From positions 186,001-250,000 of the forward strand of contig CAVVIK010000006.1 of NCBI GenBank assembly GCA_963748315.1: DNA of 64,000 bases. The letters run 5' to 3'. A program made the position numbers and the translations under genes. Every line of letters begins with the position of its first letter. Positions within the stretch are counted from its first letter, which is position 1. The notes under the pieces are model-generated. The model worked only from the letters and a program-made list of their open reading frames with translations, did not search any database and was not told the origin of the DNA. Below are positions 53,031 to 60,505 of the stretch, in pieces. This DNA is from DASPHG01 sp963748315 (GTDB lineage Bacteria; Actinomycetota; Thermoleophilia; Solirubrobacterales; Thermoleophilaceae).

Positions 53031-54659
53031 GTGTCTGAGCTCGTTCAGGACGGCCAGGCCGCGCTCGCGGCGGCCGATTGGGCACGCGCGCGCGAGTGCT
53101 TCGAGCTTGCGCTGGAGCAGGATGCGGACAGTCCCGAGGCGCTCGACGGGCTCGGGCGGGCGCTTCACTTCGAGGGCGAATACGGGCATGCGATCGAGCT
53201 GACCGAGCGCGCCTTCGCGGCCTACCTCTCGGCCGGCCGCGATGTCGAAGCTGCAGACCGGGCCCGTTGGCTGGCGTTCTTGCACGGCGCTGTGAACGCG
53301 AACATGTCAGCCGCTGGCGGCTGGATGGCGCGCGCGGAGTCAGTGCTCGAGGGTGTCAAGGAGTGCGCGGCGCATGGCTGGCTGCACCTCGACCGCGCGC
53401 CCTTCACCGAGGAGATCCGTCGGCGCGAGCAGCTCGCGGCGTCCGCGCTCGCGATCGCGCGGCGGTTCGGCGACATCGATCTCGAGTACGACGCGCTTGC
53501 GCTGCTCGGCGAGGCCTATGTGGCCGAGGGACGGGTCGAGGAGGGCATGAAGCTGCTCGACCAGGCGATGGCGGCGGTGAGCAGTAACGAGGTCACCGGC
53601 ATCGTCGCGATCGGCGACGTCGTGTGCCGTCTGCTGAGCGCCTGCGAGATCGCGCTCGACCTCCGCCGCGCCGAAGAGTGGATGCAGGCGGCACCGGCGT
53701 TCGAGGCATGGAAGGACTGGATCTCACCGGTGTGCCGCAACCACTACGGCGGCATCCTCGTCGCTGCCGGGCGATGGGCCGAGGCCGAGGCCGAGCTCGA
53801 GTTCGCGATTCGCACGTTCGAGCGCAGCTACAAGCTCATGAGGGAAGAGCCGCTCGTAAAGCTCGCCGATCTGCGCGTGCGTCAGGGACGTTACGAGGAG
53901 GCGCGCCGACTACTCGACGGGCACGAATCGCACCCCCTTGCCCGTCGTGCGCTTGCCACGGCCGCACTCGGACGAGGCGAGCTCGACCTGGCAGAGGACC
54001 TGGTTCAACTCTGCCTCGAGGGCGAGGGCGATGCCGACCCGCGCTGCGCGCCGGTGATCGAGCTCCAGGTGCGACTGCGCCTCGCACGGGACGACCTGGC
54101 CGGGGCAATTGAGGCGCGCGATCGACTGGTTGAAGTCGCGACCGCTAGCGCCGATGAGCGTGCGCACGCTCATGCCGACCTCGCCACCGGTCTGGTCGCA
54201 GTCGCGAGCGGTGACCCCGCGACCGCGTTGCTTCAAATGGCGATCCGCCGCTTCAGTGCGCTCGCACTTCCGCTCGAGGCCGCTCGGGCGCAGCTGGCAC
54301 TGGCCCACTCGGCCGCGACCGGTACGCCGCGGGCCGCCATCGCCGAGGCGCAGCAGGCTCTACGCACGTTCGAGCGCATCGGTGCTCGCCCGGACGCAGA
54401 CGCCGCGGCCGCATTGCTGCGCGAACTCGGTGCTAGCGGCCGCTCCCGTGGGCCGGGCGCGGGCTCGTTGACGGCGCGCGAAGCCGAGGTACTTGCCCTT
54501 CTCGCCGAAGGTCTCACGAACGCCGAGATCGCCGAGCGGCTCGTGATCAGCCGTCGCACAGCAGAGCACCACGTAGCGAACATCCTCTCCAAGCTCGATC
54601 TCCGCACCCGAGCCGAGGCGGCGGCGTACGCGCTCCAAGGAGGCGGCGAAGACAGGTAG
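53031..54659 (+). CDS. TPR-containing LuxR-family regulator
   Basis: 542 residues from GTG. Residues 1-460 are a helical array of TPR-like repeats (ALAAADWARARECFELALEQ, LALLGEAYVAEGRVEEGMKL, GGILVAAGRWAEAEAELEFA). The end is a LuxR/NarL HTH (LTAREAEVLALLAEGLTNAE, RLVISRRTAEHHVANILSKL). It lacks an N-terminal ATPase, so it is a short LAL-like regulator. It is followed 79 bp later by a SnoaL-like gene that it may control. Confidence 0.82.
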   Translation: MSELVQDGQAALAAADWARARECFELALEQDADSPEALDGLGRALHFEGEYGHAIELTERAFAAYLSAGRDVEAADRARWLAFLHGAVNANMSAAGGWMARAESVLEGVKECAAHGWLHLDRAPFTEEIRRREQLAASALAIARRFGDIDLEYDALALLGEAYVAEGRVEEGMKLLDQAMAAVSSNEVTGIVAIGDVVCRLLSACEIALDLRRAEEWMQAAPAFEAWKDWISPVCRNHYGGILVAAGRWAEAEAELEFAIRTFERSYKLMREEPLVKLADLRVRQGRYEEARRLLDGHESHPLARRALATAALGRGELDLAEDLVQLCLEGEGDADPRCAPVIELQVRLRLARDDLAGAIEARDRLVEVATASADERAHAHADLATGLVAVASGDPATALLQMAIRRFSALALPLEAARAQLALAHSAATGTPRAAIAEAQQALRTFERIGARPDADAAAALLRELGASGRSRGPGAGSLTAREAEVLALLAEGLTNAEIAERLVISRRTAEHHVANILSKLDLRTRAEAAAYALQGGGEDR

Positions 54660-54678
54660 GTAGATAGGTATTCCTACC
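54655..54678. promoter_or_regulatory. Inverted repeat between regulator and SnoaL-like gene
   Basis: GGTAGG at 54655-54660 and CCTACC at 54673-54678 are separated by 12 bases that are AT-rich (TAGATAGGTATT). It overlaps the regulator's stop codon and lies 61 bp before the next start; it may be an operator for the LuxR-type protein. Confidence 0.35.
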
Positions 54679-54738
54679 GATGACTGCGCAGCGGTTCGGG
54701 GCGATCCTCCTCGGGACAACCAACGAAGGAGGAACGTC

Positions 54739-55146
54739 ATGAGTAACGAGGACACCGTGCGTACGTGCCTAACGGAGGCATCGCGGCGCAACTACGAGGT
54801 GTTCGACGACATCCTGACGCCGGACTATGTCGTGCATCCCGAGGAGGCGCGCGGCGCGGCCGGGCTGCAGGAGATGGTCGAGGGATACCACGCGGCGCTC
54901 AGCAACCTGCGTGTTGACATCGAGCAGCAGTTCTCGGCCGGCGATCGCGTGGCCACGGTCTCGACGGTCCGCGGCGTACACGAGGGCGACCTCATGGGCG
55001 CGGCGCCGACCGGTCGCGAGGTCGCGTTCACGATGATCACGATCAGCCGCTTCGAGGACGGCCGGATCGCAGAGGAGTGGGAGATCGCCGACACGATCAG
55101 CCTCCTCGCTCAGGTCGGCGCGCTGCCAGAGCCGGCGCACAGCTAG
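54739..55146 (+). CDS. SnoaL-like ester-cyclase-type protein
   Basis: 135 residues. Starts MSNEDTVRTCLTEASRRNYE and contains LTPDYVVHPEEA, MVEGYHAALSNLRVDIEQQF and FTMITISRFEDGRIAEEWEI, the pattern of the SnoaL/ester cyclase branch, different from the MSQENV type. A GGAGGA site lies before the ATG, so its translation is conventional, in contrast to the array at 11.8-14 kb. The substrate is unknown. Confidence 0.8.
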   Translation: MSNEDTVRTCLTEASRRNYEVFDDILTPDYVVHPEEARGAAGLQEMVEGYHAALSNLRVDIEQQFSAGDRVATVSTVRGVHEGDLMGAAPTGREVAFTMITISRFEDGRIAEEWEIADTISLLAQVGALPEPAHS

Positions 55147-55155
55147 GGCTTCCGG

Positions 55156-56034
55156 CTATTTCGCGCCTAACACGGCTGCCATGGGAAGCGGGCGGACGCC
55201 GAGCGATTCGGCGTCCGCCGTTCCGTTCGGCGTCGTCATCGACAGCTCCATCAGCTCGGCCTCGTCCCAGGTCGCGAACACCGACGGGCCCGCGAACGCC
55301 CCGGCGACCGCGAGGCTCGCGCGCACGACCGGAAGAGGAACGTGCAGGAGCCGCCGGCGCCGCCCGAAGGAGCGCAGCGCCGTCTTCACGATCCCGTCGT
55401 AGGTGAGTGCCTCAGGCCCTGCGAGCTCGTAGCGGCTCTGCCCGCCGTTCGAGTTGCGCAGCGCTCCGACGACGCAATCGGCCACGTCGTCCGCCCAGAT
55501 CGGCTGGTAGAGCGCGTCGCCCGAACCGGACACCGGCGCGACGGGCAACCGTGTCAGCCGGTCGAGCAGCGTGATCCAGGGATCGCCAGGCGAGTAGACG
55601 ATCGACGGGGCGAACACGATCGCCTCCAGGTCGGCCTCCTCGACGGCCTCCTCCGCAAGCGCCTTGGAACGGAAGAAGCGCGAAGGCGAATGGAGCGAGG
55701 CGCCGATGGCCGAGAAGAAGATGAAGCGCTTCACACCGGCGCGCTCGGCGGCGCGCACAAGCCGCAGAGTCGCGACGGCGTCTAGCTCTTCGATCGAGCC
55801 GCCGGGCTGGTCGCGGATGGCGGCCGCCAGGTGCACGACCGTGTCGACGCCGCGCATCGCGTTGCGGAAAGACGCCGGGTTCCCCAGGTCCCCGAGCGCG
55901 ATCTGCACGCGCACGCGCTCGGGACCGAGCCGGCGCGGGTCGCGGACCAGGCAGCGCACCGGCTCGCCCGCCGCCGTCAGCCGGCGCACGAGCGGCGTCC
56001 CGATGGTCCCGGTGGCGCCGGTGAGCAGGATCAA
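55156..56034 (-). CDS. NAD(P)-dependent epimerase/NmrA-like protein
   Basis: 292 residues from TTG at 56034, overlapping the upstream gene's stop (TTGA). ILLTGATGTIGTPLVRRLTA binds the dinucleotide, and HLAAAIRDQPGGSIEELDAV and FFSAIGASLHSPSRFFRSKA follow the complex I NDUFA9-like atypical SDR pattern. YxxxK is absent. Such proteins often bind NAD(P)H as sensors or act on quinone-linked steps. It follows the molybdenum oxidoreductase gene. Confidence 0.8.
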   Translation of the reverse strand: MILLTGATGTIGTPLVRRLTAAGEPVRCLVRDPRRLGPERVRVQIALGDLGNPASFRNAMRGVDTVVHLAAAIRDQPGGSIEELDAVATLRLVRAAERAGVKRFIFFSAIGASLHSPSRFFRSKALAEEAVEEADLEAIVFAPSIVYSPGDPWITLLDRLTRLPVAPVSGSGDALYQPIWADDVADCVVGALRNSNGGQSRYELAGPEALTYDGIVKTALRSFGRRRRLLHVPLPVVRASLAVAGAFAGPSVFATWDEAELMELSMTTPNGTADAESLGVRPLPMAAVLGAK

Positions 56035-56654
56035 AACCAGTGGCGCTCTTCGCGCCAGGGGTCGGCGTCGTTGTGGTAGCCGTTGAGCTCCCAGAAGCCC
56101 ATCCGGTCCTCGCTCATCACCTCGAGCTTGCGCAGGAACTTCGCCGACTTCCAGAAGTACCGGCGCGGCACGATCAGGCGCAGCGGCGCGCCGTGGTCGG
56201 CCTCGAGCGGCTCGCCGTCGTAGGAGTGCGCAATCAGGGCGTCGTCGCCGAGCACCGCGTCGAGCGGGACGTTCGTGGTGTAGCCGCCGTCGGAGTACGC
56301 CATCAGGTGCGTGCCCGACGGCTTGAGACCGGCGAGATCGAGCACGTCCTTCACGCGCACACCGGTCCAGGTCGTGTCGAGCTTCGACCAGCGCGTGACG
56401 CAGTGGATGTCGAGGGTCACGTCGTGCTGGGGAAGCGCGTTCAGCTGATCCCACGACAGCGACACCTCGCGCTCGACCTCGCCGAACACGGTCAGGTCCC
56501 ACGAAGCGAGGTCGTACTTTGGGTTCGGCCCGACCGTGAGCACGGGAAAACGCTCGGTCAGGTACTGGCCGGGCGGGACGCGCGCGGGGTCTATACCCAG
56601 CTTCTCGGCCTGCTTGCGCCCGCGCGCGGCGAGCATGCGAGAGGTGATCGCCAC
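56031..56654 (-). CDS. Sulfite-oxidase-family molybdopterin oxidoreductase
   Basis: 207 residues. LDIHCVTRWSKLDTTWTG holds the Cys that coordinates molybdenum in SUOX/YedY (MsrP) enzymes; HLMAYSDGGYTTNVPLDAVL and DHGAPLRLIVPRRYFWKSAK are family landmarks. No Tat signal is present, so it is probably cytoplasmic or missing a translocated form. A redox partner could be the ferredoxin encoded divergently 58 bp away. Confidence 0.85.
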   Translation of the reverse strand: MAITSRMLAARGRKQAEKLGIDPARVPPGQYLTERFPVLTVGPNPKYDLASWDLTVFGEVEREVSLSWDQLNALPQHDVTLDIHCVTRWSKLDTTWTGVRVKDVLDLAGLKPSGTHLMAYSDGGYTTNVPLDAVLGDDALIAHSYDGEPLEADHGAPLRLIVPRRYFWKSAKFLRKLEVMSEDRMGFWELNGYHNDADPWREERHWF

Positions 56655-56712
56655 CGGGGTGACTATAGAATCGCCTCCTCTCTCACCACCTGAAGGAGCT
56701 GCATCCCGCCAG

Positions 56713-56985
56713 ATGGCCTACGTAATCGCAGAGCCCTGCATCGGTCAGAAGGACAACTCGTGCGTCGAGGTGTGCCCGGTCGACTGCATCCATCCGACGC
56801 CGGACGAGGCCGACTACGACAAGGTCGAGATGCTCTACATCGACCCGGAGGAATGCATCGACTGCGACGCCTGCGTCGAGGCCTGCCCGGTGGACGCCTG
56901 CTTCGCCGAGGACCAGCTCCCCGAGGAGTGGAACAAGTACATCCAGATCAACGCCGACTACTACAAGCAGTCGGCGGGGGCTTAG
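56713..56985 (+). CDS. fdxA: 7Fe (3Fe-4S/4Fe-4S) ferredoxin
   Basis: 90 residues. The N-terminal motif CIGQKDNSCVEVCPVDCI (Cys-x7-Cys-x3-Cys-Pro) supplies a 3Fe-4S and part of the second cluster; CIDCDACVEACPVDA supplies the 4Fe-4S ligands. The length and motif order are those of actinobacterial FdxA. It carries electrons at low potential. Divergent from the molybdenum enzyme gene and convergent with the Mrp gene. Confidence 0.92.
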   Translation: MAYVIAEPCIGQKDNSCVEVCPVDCIHPTPDEADYDKVEMLYIDPEECIDCDACVEACPVDACFAEDQLPEEWNKYIQINADYYKQSAGA

Positions 56986-56990
56986 CGCGC

Positions 56991-58115
56991 CTAGGGCGCC
57001 ATCGGCAGCGGGATCCCCGTTGCCTCCGGCTCCGCCGCCGGTAGCGGCTGCGGGGGCGCGACCGAGATCAGTCCGCGCGCGGTGTGGAAGAGCGCCTGCG
57101 ACGCCGGCGCATCGGGGTCCGAGAGCACCAGCGGGCGGCCCTCGTCGGCACCGACGCGTAGCTCCTCCTGGAGCGGCACCTTCCCGAGCAGCGGGACGTC
57201 GAGGTCGTCGGCCAGCTGCTGGCCACCGCCCTCGCCGAAGATCGTGAAGCGCTCGCCGCTGGGCGTCGTGAAGCCGGACATGTTCTCGATCACGCCGGCG
57301 ATCTCGAGGTTGAAGCGACGCGCCGTGTCCGCCGCGCGCTGAGCGACCTTCTGGGCCGCGGGCTGCGGAGTGGTGACGACGACGAACTTCGACTGCGGCA
57401 GGAGCTGGGCGAGCGTCATCGAGACGTCGCCCGTGCCCGGCGGCAGGTCGATCAGCAGGTAATCGAGCTCGCCCCACTCGACGTCCTCCAGGAACTGGCG
57501 GATCGCCTTGTGCAGCATCGGCCCGCGCCAGGTGATCGCGTGGTCGCGGCCCTCGAGGAAAAACTCGATCGACATGACGCGTATGCCGTCGTGGACCTCG
57601 AGCGGCAGGATCTTCCGCTGTGCGGACACCGACGGCTTGCCGTGCACGCCCATCATGCGCGGTATCGAGTAACCCCAGACGTCGGCATCGAGCGCTGCGG
57701 CGCGGTGGCCCTCGGCGTGCAGCGCCGCAGCGAGGTTGGTCGTGACGGTGGACTTGCCCACGCCGCCCTTGCCGGAGCCGACGCAGATCACGTTGCCGAC
57801 CCGGGCGAGCGCGCCGGTCGGCAGCGAGCCGCCGCCGAGGCGCTGGCGCAGCGCCTGCTTCTCGTCGTCCGAGAGGACGTCGAAGCCCACGTTGACGGCG
57901 CTGACGCCGTCGAGCTTGCCGACGGCCTCGGCGACGCCGTTCTCGAAGTGCGCCCGGATCGGGCAGCCCGGCGTCGTCAGCGACACGACCACGTCGACGC
58001 GGCCGCCGTCGAAGAAGTCGACCCGGCGGACCATGCCGAGCTCGACGATGTTCTGGTGCAGCTCGGGATCAATGACCGCCTTGAGCGCCTCGCGGACTTG
58101 TTCTTCGGTGGGCAT
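56991..58115 (-). CDS. Mrp/ApbC-family Fe-S carrier ATPase
   Basis: 374 residues from ATG 58115. An N-terminal MIP18 (DUF59) domain (LKAVIDPELHQNIVELGMV) precedes the P-loop ATPase: VGSGKGGVGKSTVTTNLAAAL (deviant Walker A), DADVWGYSIPRMMG and LIDLPPGTGDVSMTLAQLL. Mrp/ApbC proteins assemble and pass on Fe-S clusters. The typical CxxC is not obvious near the C-terminus. Neighbouring ferredoxin and molybdenum-enzyme genes suit an Fe-S role. Confidence 0.88.
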   Translation of the reverse strand: MPTEEQVREALKAVIDPELHQNIVELGMVRRVDFFDGGRVDVVVSLTTPGCPIRAHFENGVAEAVGKLDGVSAVNVGFDVLSDDEKQALRQRLGGGSLPTGALARVGNVICVGSGKGGVGKSTVTTNLAAALHAEGHRAAALDADVWGYSIPRMMGVHGKPSVSAQRKILPLEVHDGIRVMSIEFFLEGRDHAITWRGPMLHKAIRQFLEDVEWGELDYLLIDLPPGTGDVSMTLAQLLPQSKFVVVTTPQPAAQKVAQRAADTARRFNLEIAGVIENMSGFTTPSGERFTIFGEGGGQQLADDLDVPLLGKVPLQEELRVGADEGRPLVLSDPDAPASQALFHTARGLISVAPPQPLPAAEPEATGIPLPMAP

Positions 58116-58136
58116 CGCTCGACAGTCTGGCAAAGA

Positions 58137-58166
58137 GAAACGCCGGGCCCGAGGGCCCGGCGTTTC
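58137..58166 (-). terminator. Strong terminator after the H1-like gene
   Basis: A 14-bp perfect inverted repeat, GAAACGCCGGGCCC and GGGCCCGGCGTTTC with 2 bases between, about 98 bases downstream of the H1-like stop. On the minus strand it is followed by TCTCTTTG. It separates that gene from the Mrp gene. Confidence 0.75.
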
Positions 58167-58263
58167 GAGGGAGGAGAGATACTGCGTACCACCGGCGGTA
58201 TGAGGCCGGCAGTCCTTCCCCGGACCCCGCTCTCTCCAGGCGGGTCGGGGGTAAGCGGGTCGC

Positions 58264-58785
58264 TTACGAGACCGTCGTGACCTGCTCCTGGACGCGGTCG
58301 ACGAGCTTCTCGGCGTTGGTCTGCAGGCCATTCACGTTCCGCTCGAAATCACGGCGGGTGCGCTTGACCTGCTGCTCGACCTGGCGCCGGTTGCGCCTCA
58401 CGAGGCGGGTGGCCTGCGTGCGACGCTGGCGGAGCTCGCGCTCGACCTGCGTGCGCGTCCGCTTGATCTGGCGGAGGGCGCGGTTACGAGCGGTGTTGCC
58501 ACGACGCTCGAAGCGCTTCAGCTCACGCTCGACGCCGGTGCGGGTCTGGAAGCCCTTGGCGGTCTCGACCACGCTGTCACGCGCGACGAGAGCCGCGCCG
58601 ACCGGGATCAGGACGGCCTTCTCAGCCTGAATGGCGAGGGCCTCGAGGTATGTCTTCTCCGCATCCGCACGCGTGGCAGCGGCCTTTTGGGCGGCCTGGC
58701 TGCGCTTGGACGCGTTGCGCTTGCGAGTAGCCGCAGCCTTTTTGCCGGCGGCAGCACGGTTGCGCTGCTCAGTGGTGGTAGCCAT
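58264..58785 (-). CDS. Histone-H1-like basic coiled-coil protein
   Basis: 173 residues, very basic. The first 40 residues are Lys/Ala/Arg-rich (AAAGKKAAATRKRNASKRSQ), like bacterial histone-H1 or HupB tails. A short hydrophobic stretch (KAVLIPVGAALVARDSV) follows, then about 90 residues of Arg/Gln-rich helix (RNRALRQIKRTRTQVEREL, RRNRRQVEQQVKRTRRDFER) likely to form a coiled coil. It probably binds DNA or RNA and may compact the nucleoid. No known family is matched closely. It has its own strong terminator. Confidence 0.65.
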   Translation of the reverse strand: MATTTEQRNRAAAGKKAAATRKRNASKRSQAAQKAAATRADAEKTYLEALAIQAEKAVLIPVGAALVARDSVVETAKGFQTRTGVERELKRFERRGNTARNRALRQIKRTRTQVERELRQRRTQATRLVRRNRRQVEQQVKRTRRDFERNVNGLQTNAEKLVDRVQEQVTTVS

Positions 58786-58895
58786 CTGTGTGTTGCTCAC
58801 TCCCTTTGACTTAGTTATTAGTTCTAAGTTCGATAGTTAGAGGGTACCAGCGAACAGGTGTTCTAAACCCGGTTATGGCGCCGCGGTTACGTGAC

Positions 58896-59399
58896 TTACG
58901 TCACAGGCTCGGAAAGCCCCGCGGCGGCGAGGGCCTTCTCCCAGCCGCCCTGTTCGACGAACCACCCCTGCCAAGCGGCGAGCCCTCGCTCGGACAACCG
59001 CACCACGGTGCCTCCGCCTCGGATATCCGTCGTGACACCGCTGCCCCGCCCGTGACCGACGAAGTCCGTACGGATCGCGAGCCGGTCGCCGCCATCCGCG
59101 ATGGCGCGGACGGTCCATGACCAATCGTCGAATACGTCGTCGACGTCTGCGTAGAGCGCGCGGATGCCGTCGTGACCGCGGTACGTCTCGTCGACGCCGA
59201 CCGCGGCCATTCCCTCCATGACCACCTCGGCATCGGGCTCGTACAACAGGACCACCAACTCGACGTCGCTCCGGGCCATGGCGGCGAAAGCGCGCTTCAC
59301 CTGGAACTCAACAACTCGCCGCCTGAACCGGGACGAAGGAGGGATTCGCCGAGCGGCGCTCGAAAGCACCCTCGCGACGGCCGGGATGCGTACGGCCAC
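58896..59399 (-). CDS. SnoaL/NTF2-like protein with extended N-terminus
   Basis: About 167 residues. The core VLLYEPDAEVVMEGMAAVGV, YRGHDGIRALYADVDDVFDD and TDFVGHGRGSGVTTDIRGGG is SnoaL-like; the N-terminal part SSRFRRRVVEFQVKRAFAAM is an extra basic helix region seen in some Thermoleophilia members. The start is uncertain: GTG at 59399 follows the upstream stop by 32 bp, while ATG at 59279 would remove the extension. It lies downstream of the zincin gene, on the same strand. Confidence 0.68.
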   Translation of the reverse strand: MAVRIPAVARVLSSAARRIPPSSRFRRRVVEFQVKRAFAAMARSDVELVVLLYEPDAEVVMEGMAAVGVDETYRGHDGIRALYADVDDVFDDWSWTVRAIADGGDRLAIRTDFVGHGRGSGVTTDIRGGGTVVRLSERGLAAWQGWFVEQGGWEKALAAAGLSEPVT

Positions 59400-59431
59400 G
59401 CGGTCCAGCGCATCGCGCCGGTCGGCGGCGC

Positions 59432-60484
59432 TCAAGCCGTCGCGACCGGGTCCGCCTCCAGACGGCCGATCCAGGTCGCGGGCGCGCGGAGCTCCGCGGC
59501 GGTCGGCAGCGCGGTGGGCGCATGCCACACGAGGTTCAGCTTCTCGATTCCGGCCGCGGCGACGACCGCGTCGCAGAAGCGCTTCCCGTCCTCGTACTGC
59601 TTCATCTTCTGGTCGAGGCCGAGCAGGCGCAGCAGCAGGCGCTCGGGCGCGGAGCGGCTGCGGCGACGGCGCTCCATCGCGTCGCGCAGGCCCTCGTACT
59701 GCGGAAGGACGTCGGCGCCGACGGCATCCATGACGTGCTCCGAGTAGCCCTCGACCACGGCCATCGCCGACTGGATCCGCTCCATGATTCGGCGCTGCTC
59801 GTGCGTCTGCACGAGGGCCGCGAGCCCTCCGTCGCGGAACCGCTCGACGATCAGCGACGGATCGGGTAGCGCCGGCAGCCCGCCGGCGGCGCCGCGGTCG
59901 ATCCGGACCTCGACGGTCGCCAGGTACTCACCTAGGAGCGCACCGAGGTGCTCGCGGAGCCAGGTGACGCCGCCGAATTGGAGGACGTGCGTGACCTCGT
60001 GCAGCACGACCCAGCGGAGGAAGCTCTCCTCGTCTACCTCCAGGTCGCGCACGGCACGGCTCAGGTTGGGAGTGACGAAGAGGAGGCGCGGCGGGACCTC
60101 GGGCTGGAGCAGCGACAGCTCGTACTGCCCGAGCACGCGCTGCGACATGTAGCCCATGACGAGGCCGACCTCCGCCGCGAGCGTCGCGCCGGTGGCGGCC
60201 TTGAGCGCCCCGGAGAGTGGTCCGGCGCGGCCCAGACGGTCGTCGAGGCGCTCGCCGACCGGATCGAGAAACTCGGCGACCGAATCCAGGTTCGCCTCGG
60301 CCCACTCCGAGCGGGCGACCTCGTGGACCGGCGGCGGCGGTCCCGCAAGCTCGAGCCCGCTGTACGCGGAAACCTGTTCGAGCGCACGCTCGGCGGCGGC
60401 GTCGAAGTCGAACTGCGATTGCCTCCGGTCATCGCCGCCGGCCGCGAACCGCGCAATCTGCCGGGCTAGGGACCAGTCGACCAT
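59432..60484 (-). CDS. DUF2342-type zincin (putative zinc metalloprotease)
   Basis: 350 residues. VVLHEVTHVLQFGGVTWLRE carries HExxH with the flanking pattern of the DUF2342/F420-biosynthesis-associated family. GLVMGYMSQRVLGQYELSLL and MAVVEGYSEHVMDAVGADVL are further conserved segments, and the latter Glu/His may complete the metal site. The biochemical role is unknown; no signal peptide, so it is cytoplasmic. It starts 21 bp from the divergent helicase gene. GTG at 60490 is an alternative start. Confidence 0.8.
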   Translation of the reverse strand: MVDWSLARQIARFAAGGDDRRQSQFDFDAAAERALEQVSAYSGLELAGPPPPVHEVARSEWAEANLDSVAEFLDPVGERLDDRLGRAGPLSGALKAATGATLAAEVGLVMGYMSQRVLGQYELSLLQPEVPPRLLFVTPNLSRAVRDLEVDEESFLRWVVLHEVTHVLQFGGVTWLREHLGALLGEYLATVEVRIDRGAAGGLPALPDPSLIVERFRDGGLAALVQTHEQRRIMERIQSAMAVVEGYSEHVMDAVGADVLPQYEGLRDAMERRRRSRSAPERLLLRLLGLDQKMKQYEDGKRFCDAVVAAAGIEKLNLVWHAPTALPTAAELRAPATWIGRLEADPVATA

Positions 60485-60505
60485 CCGCACTTATCCTAGG
60501 GCCGG

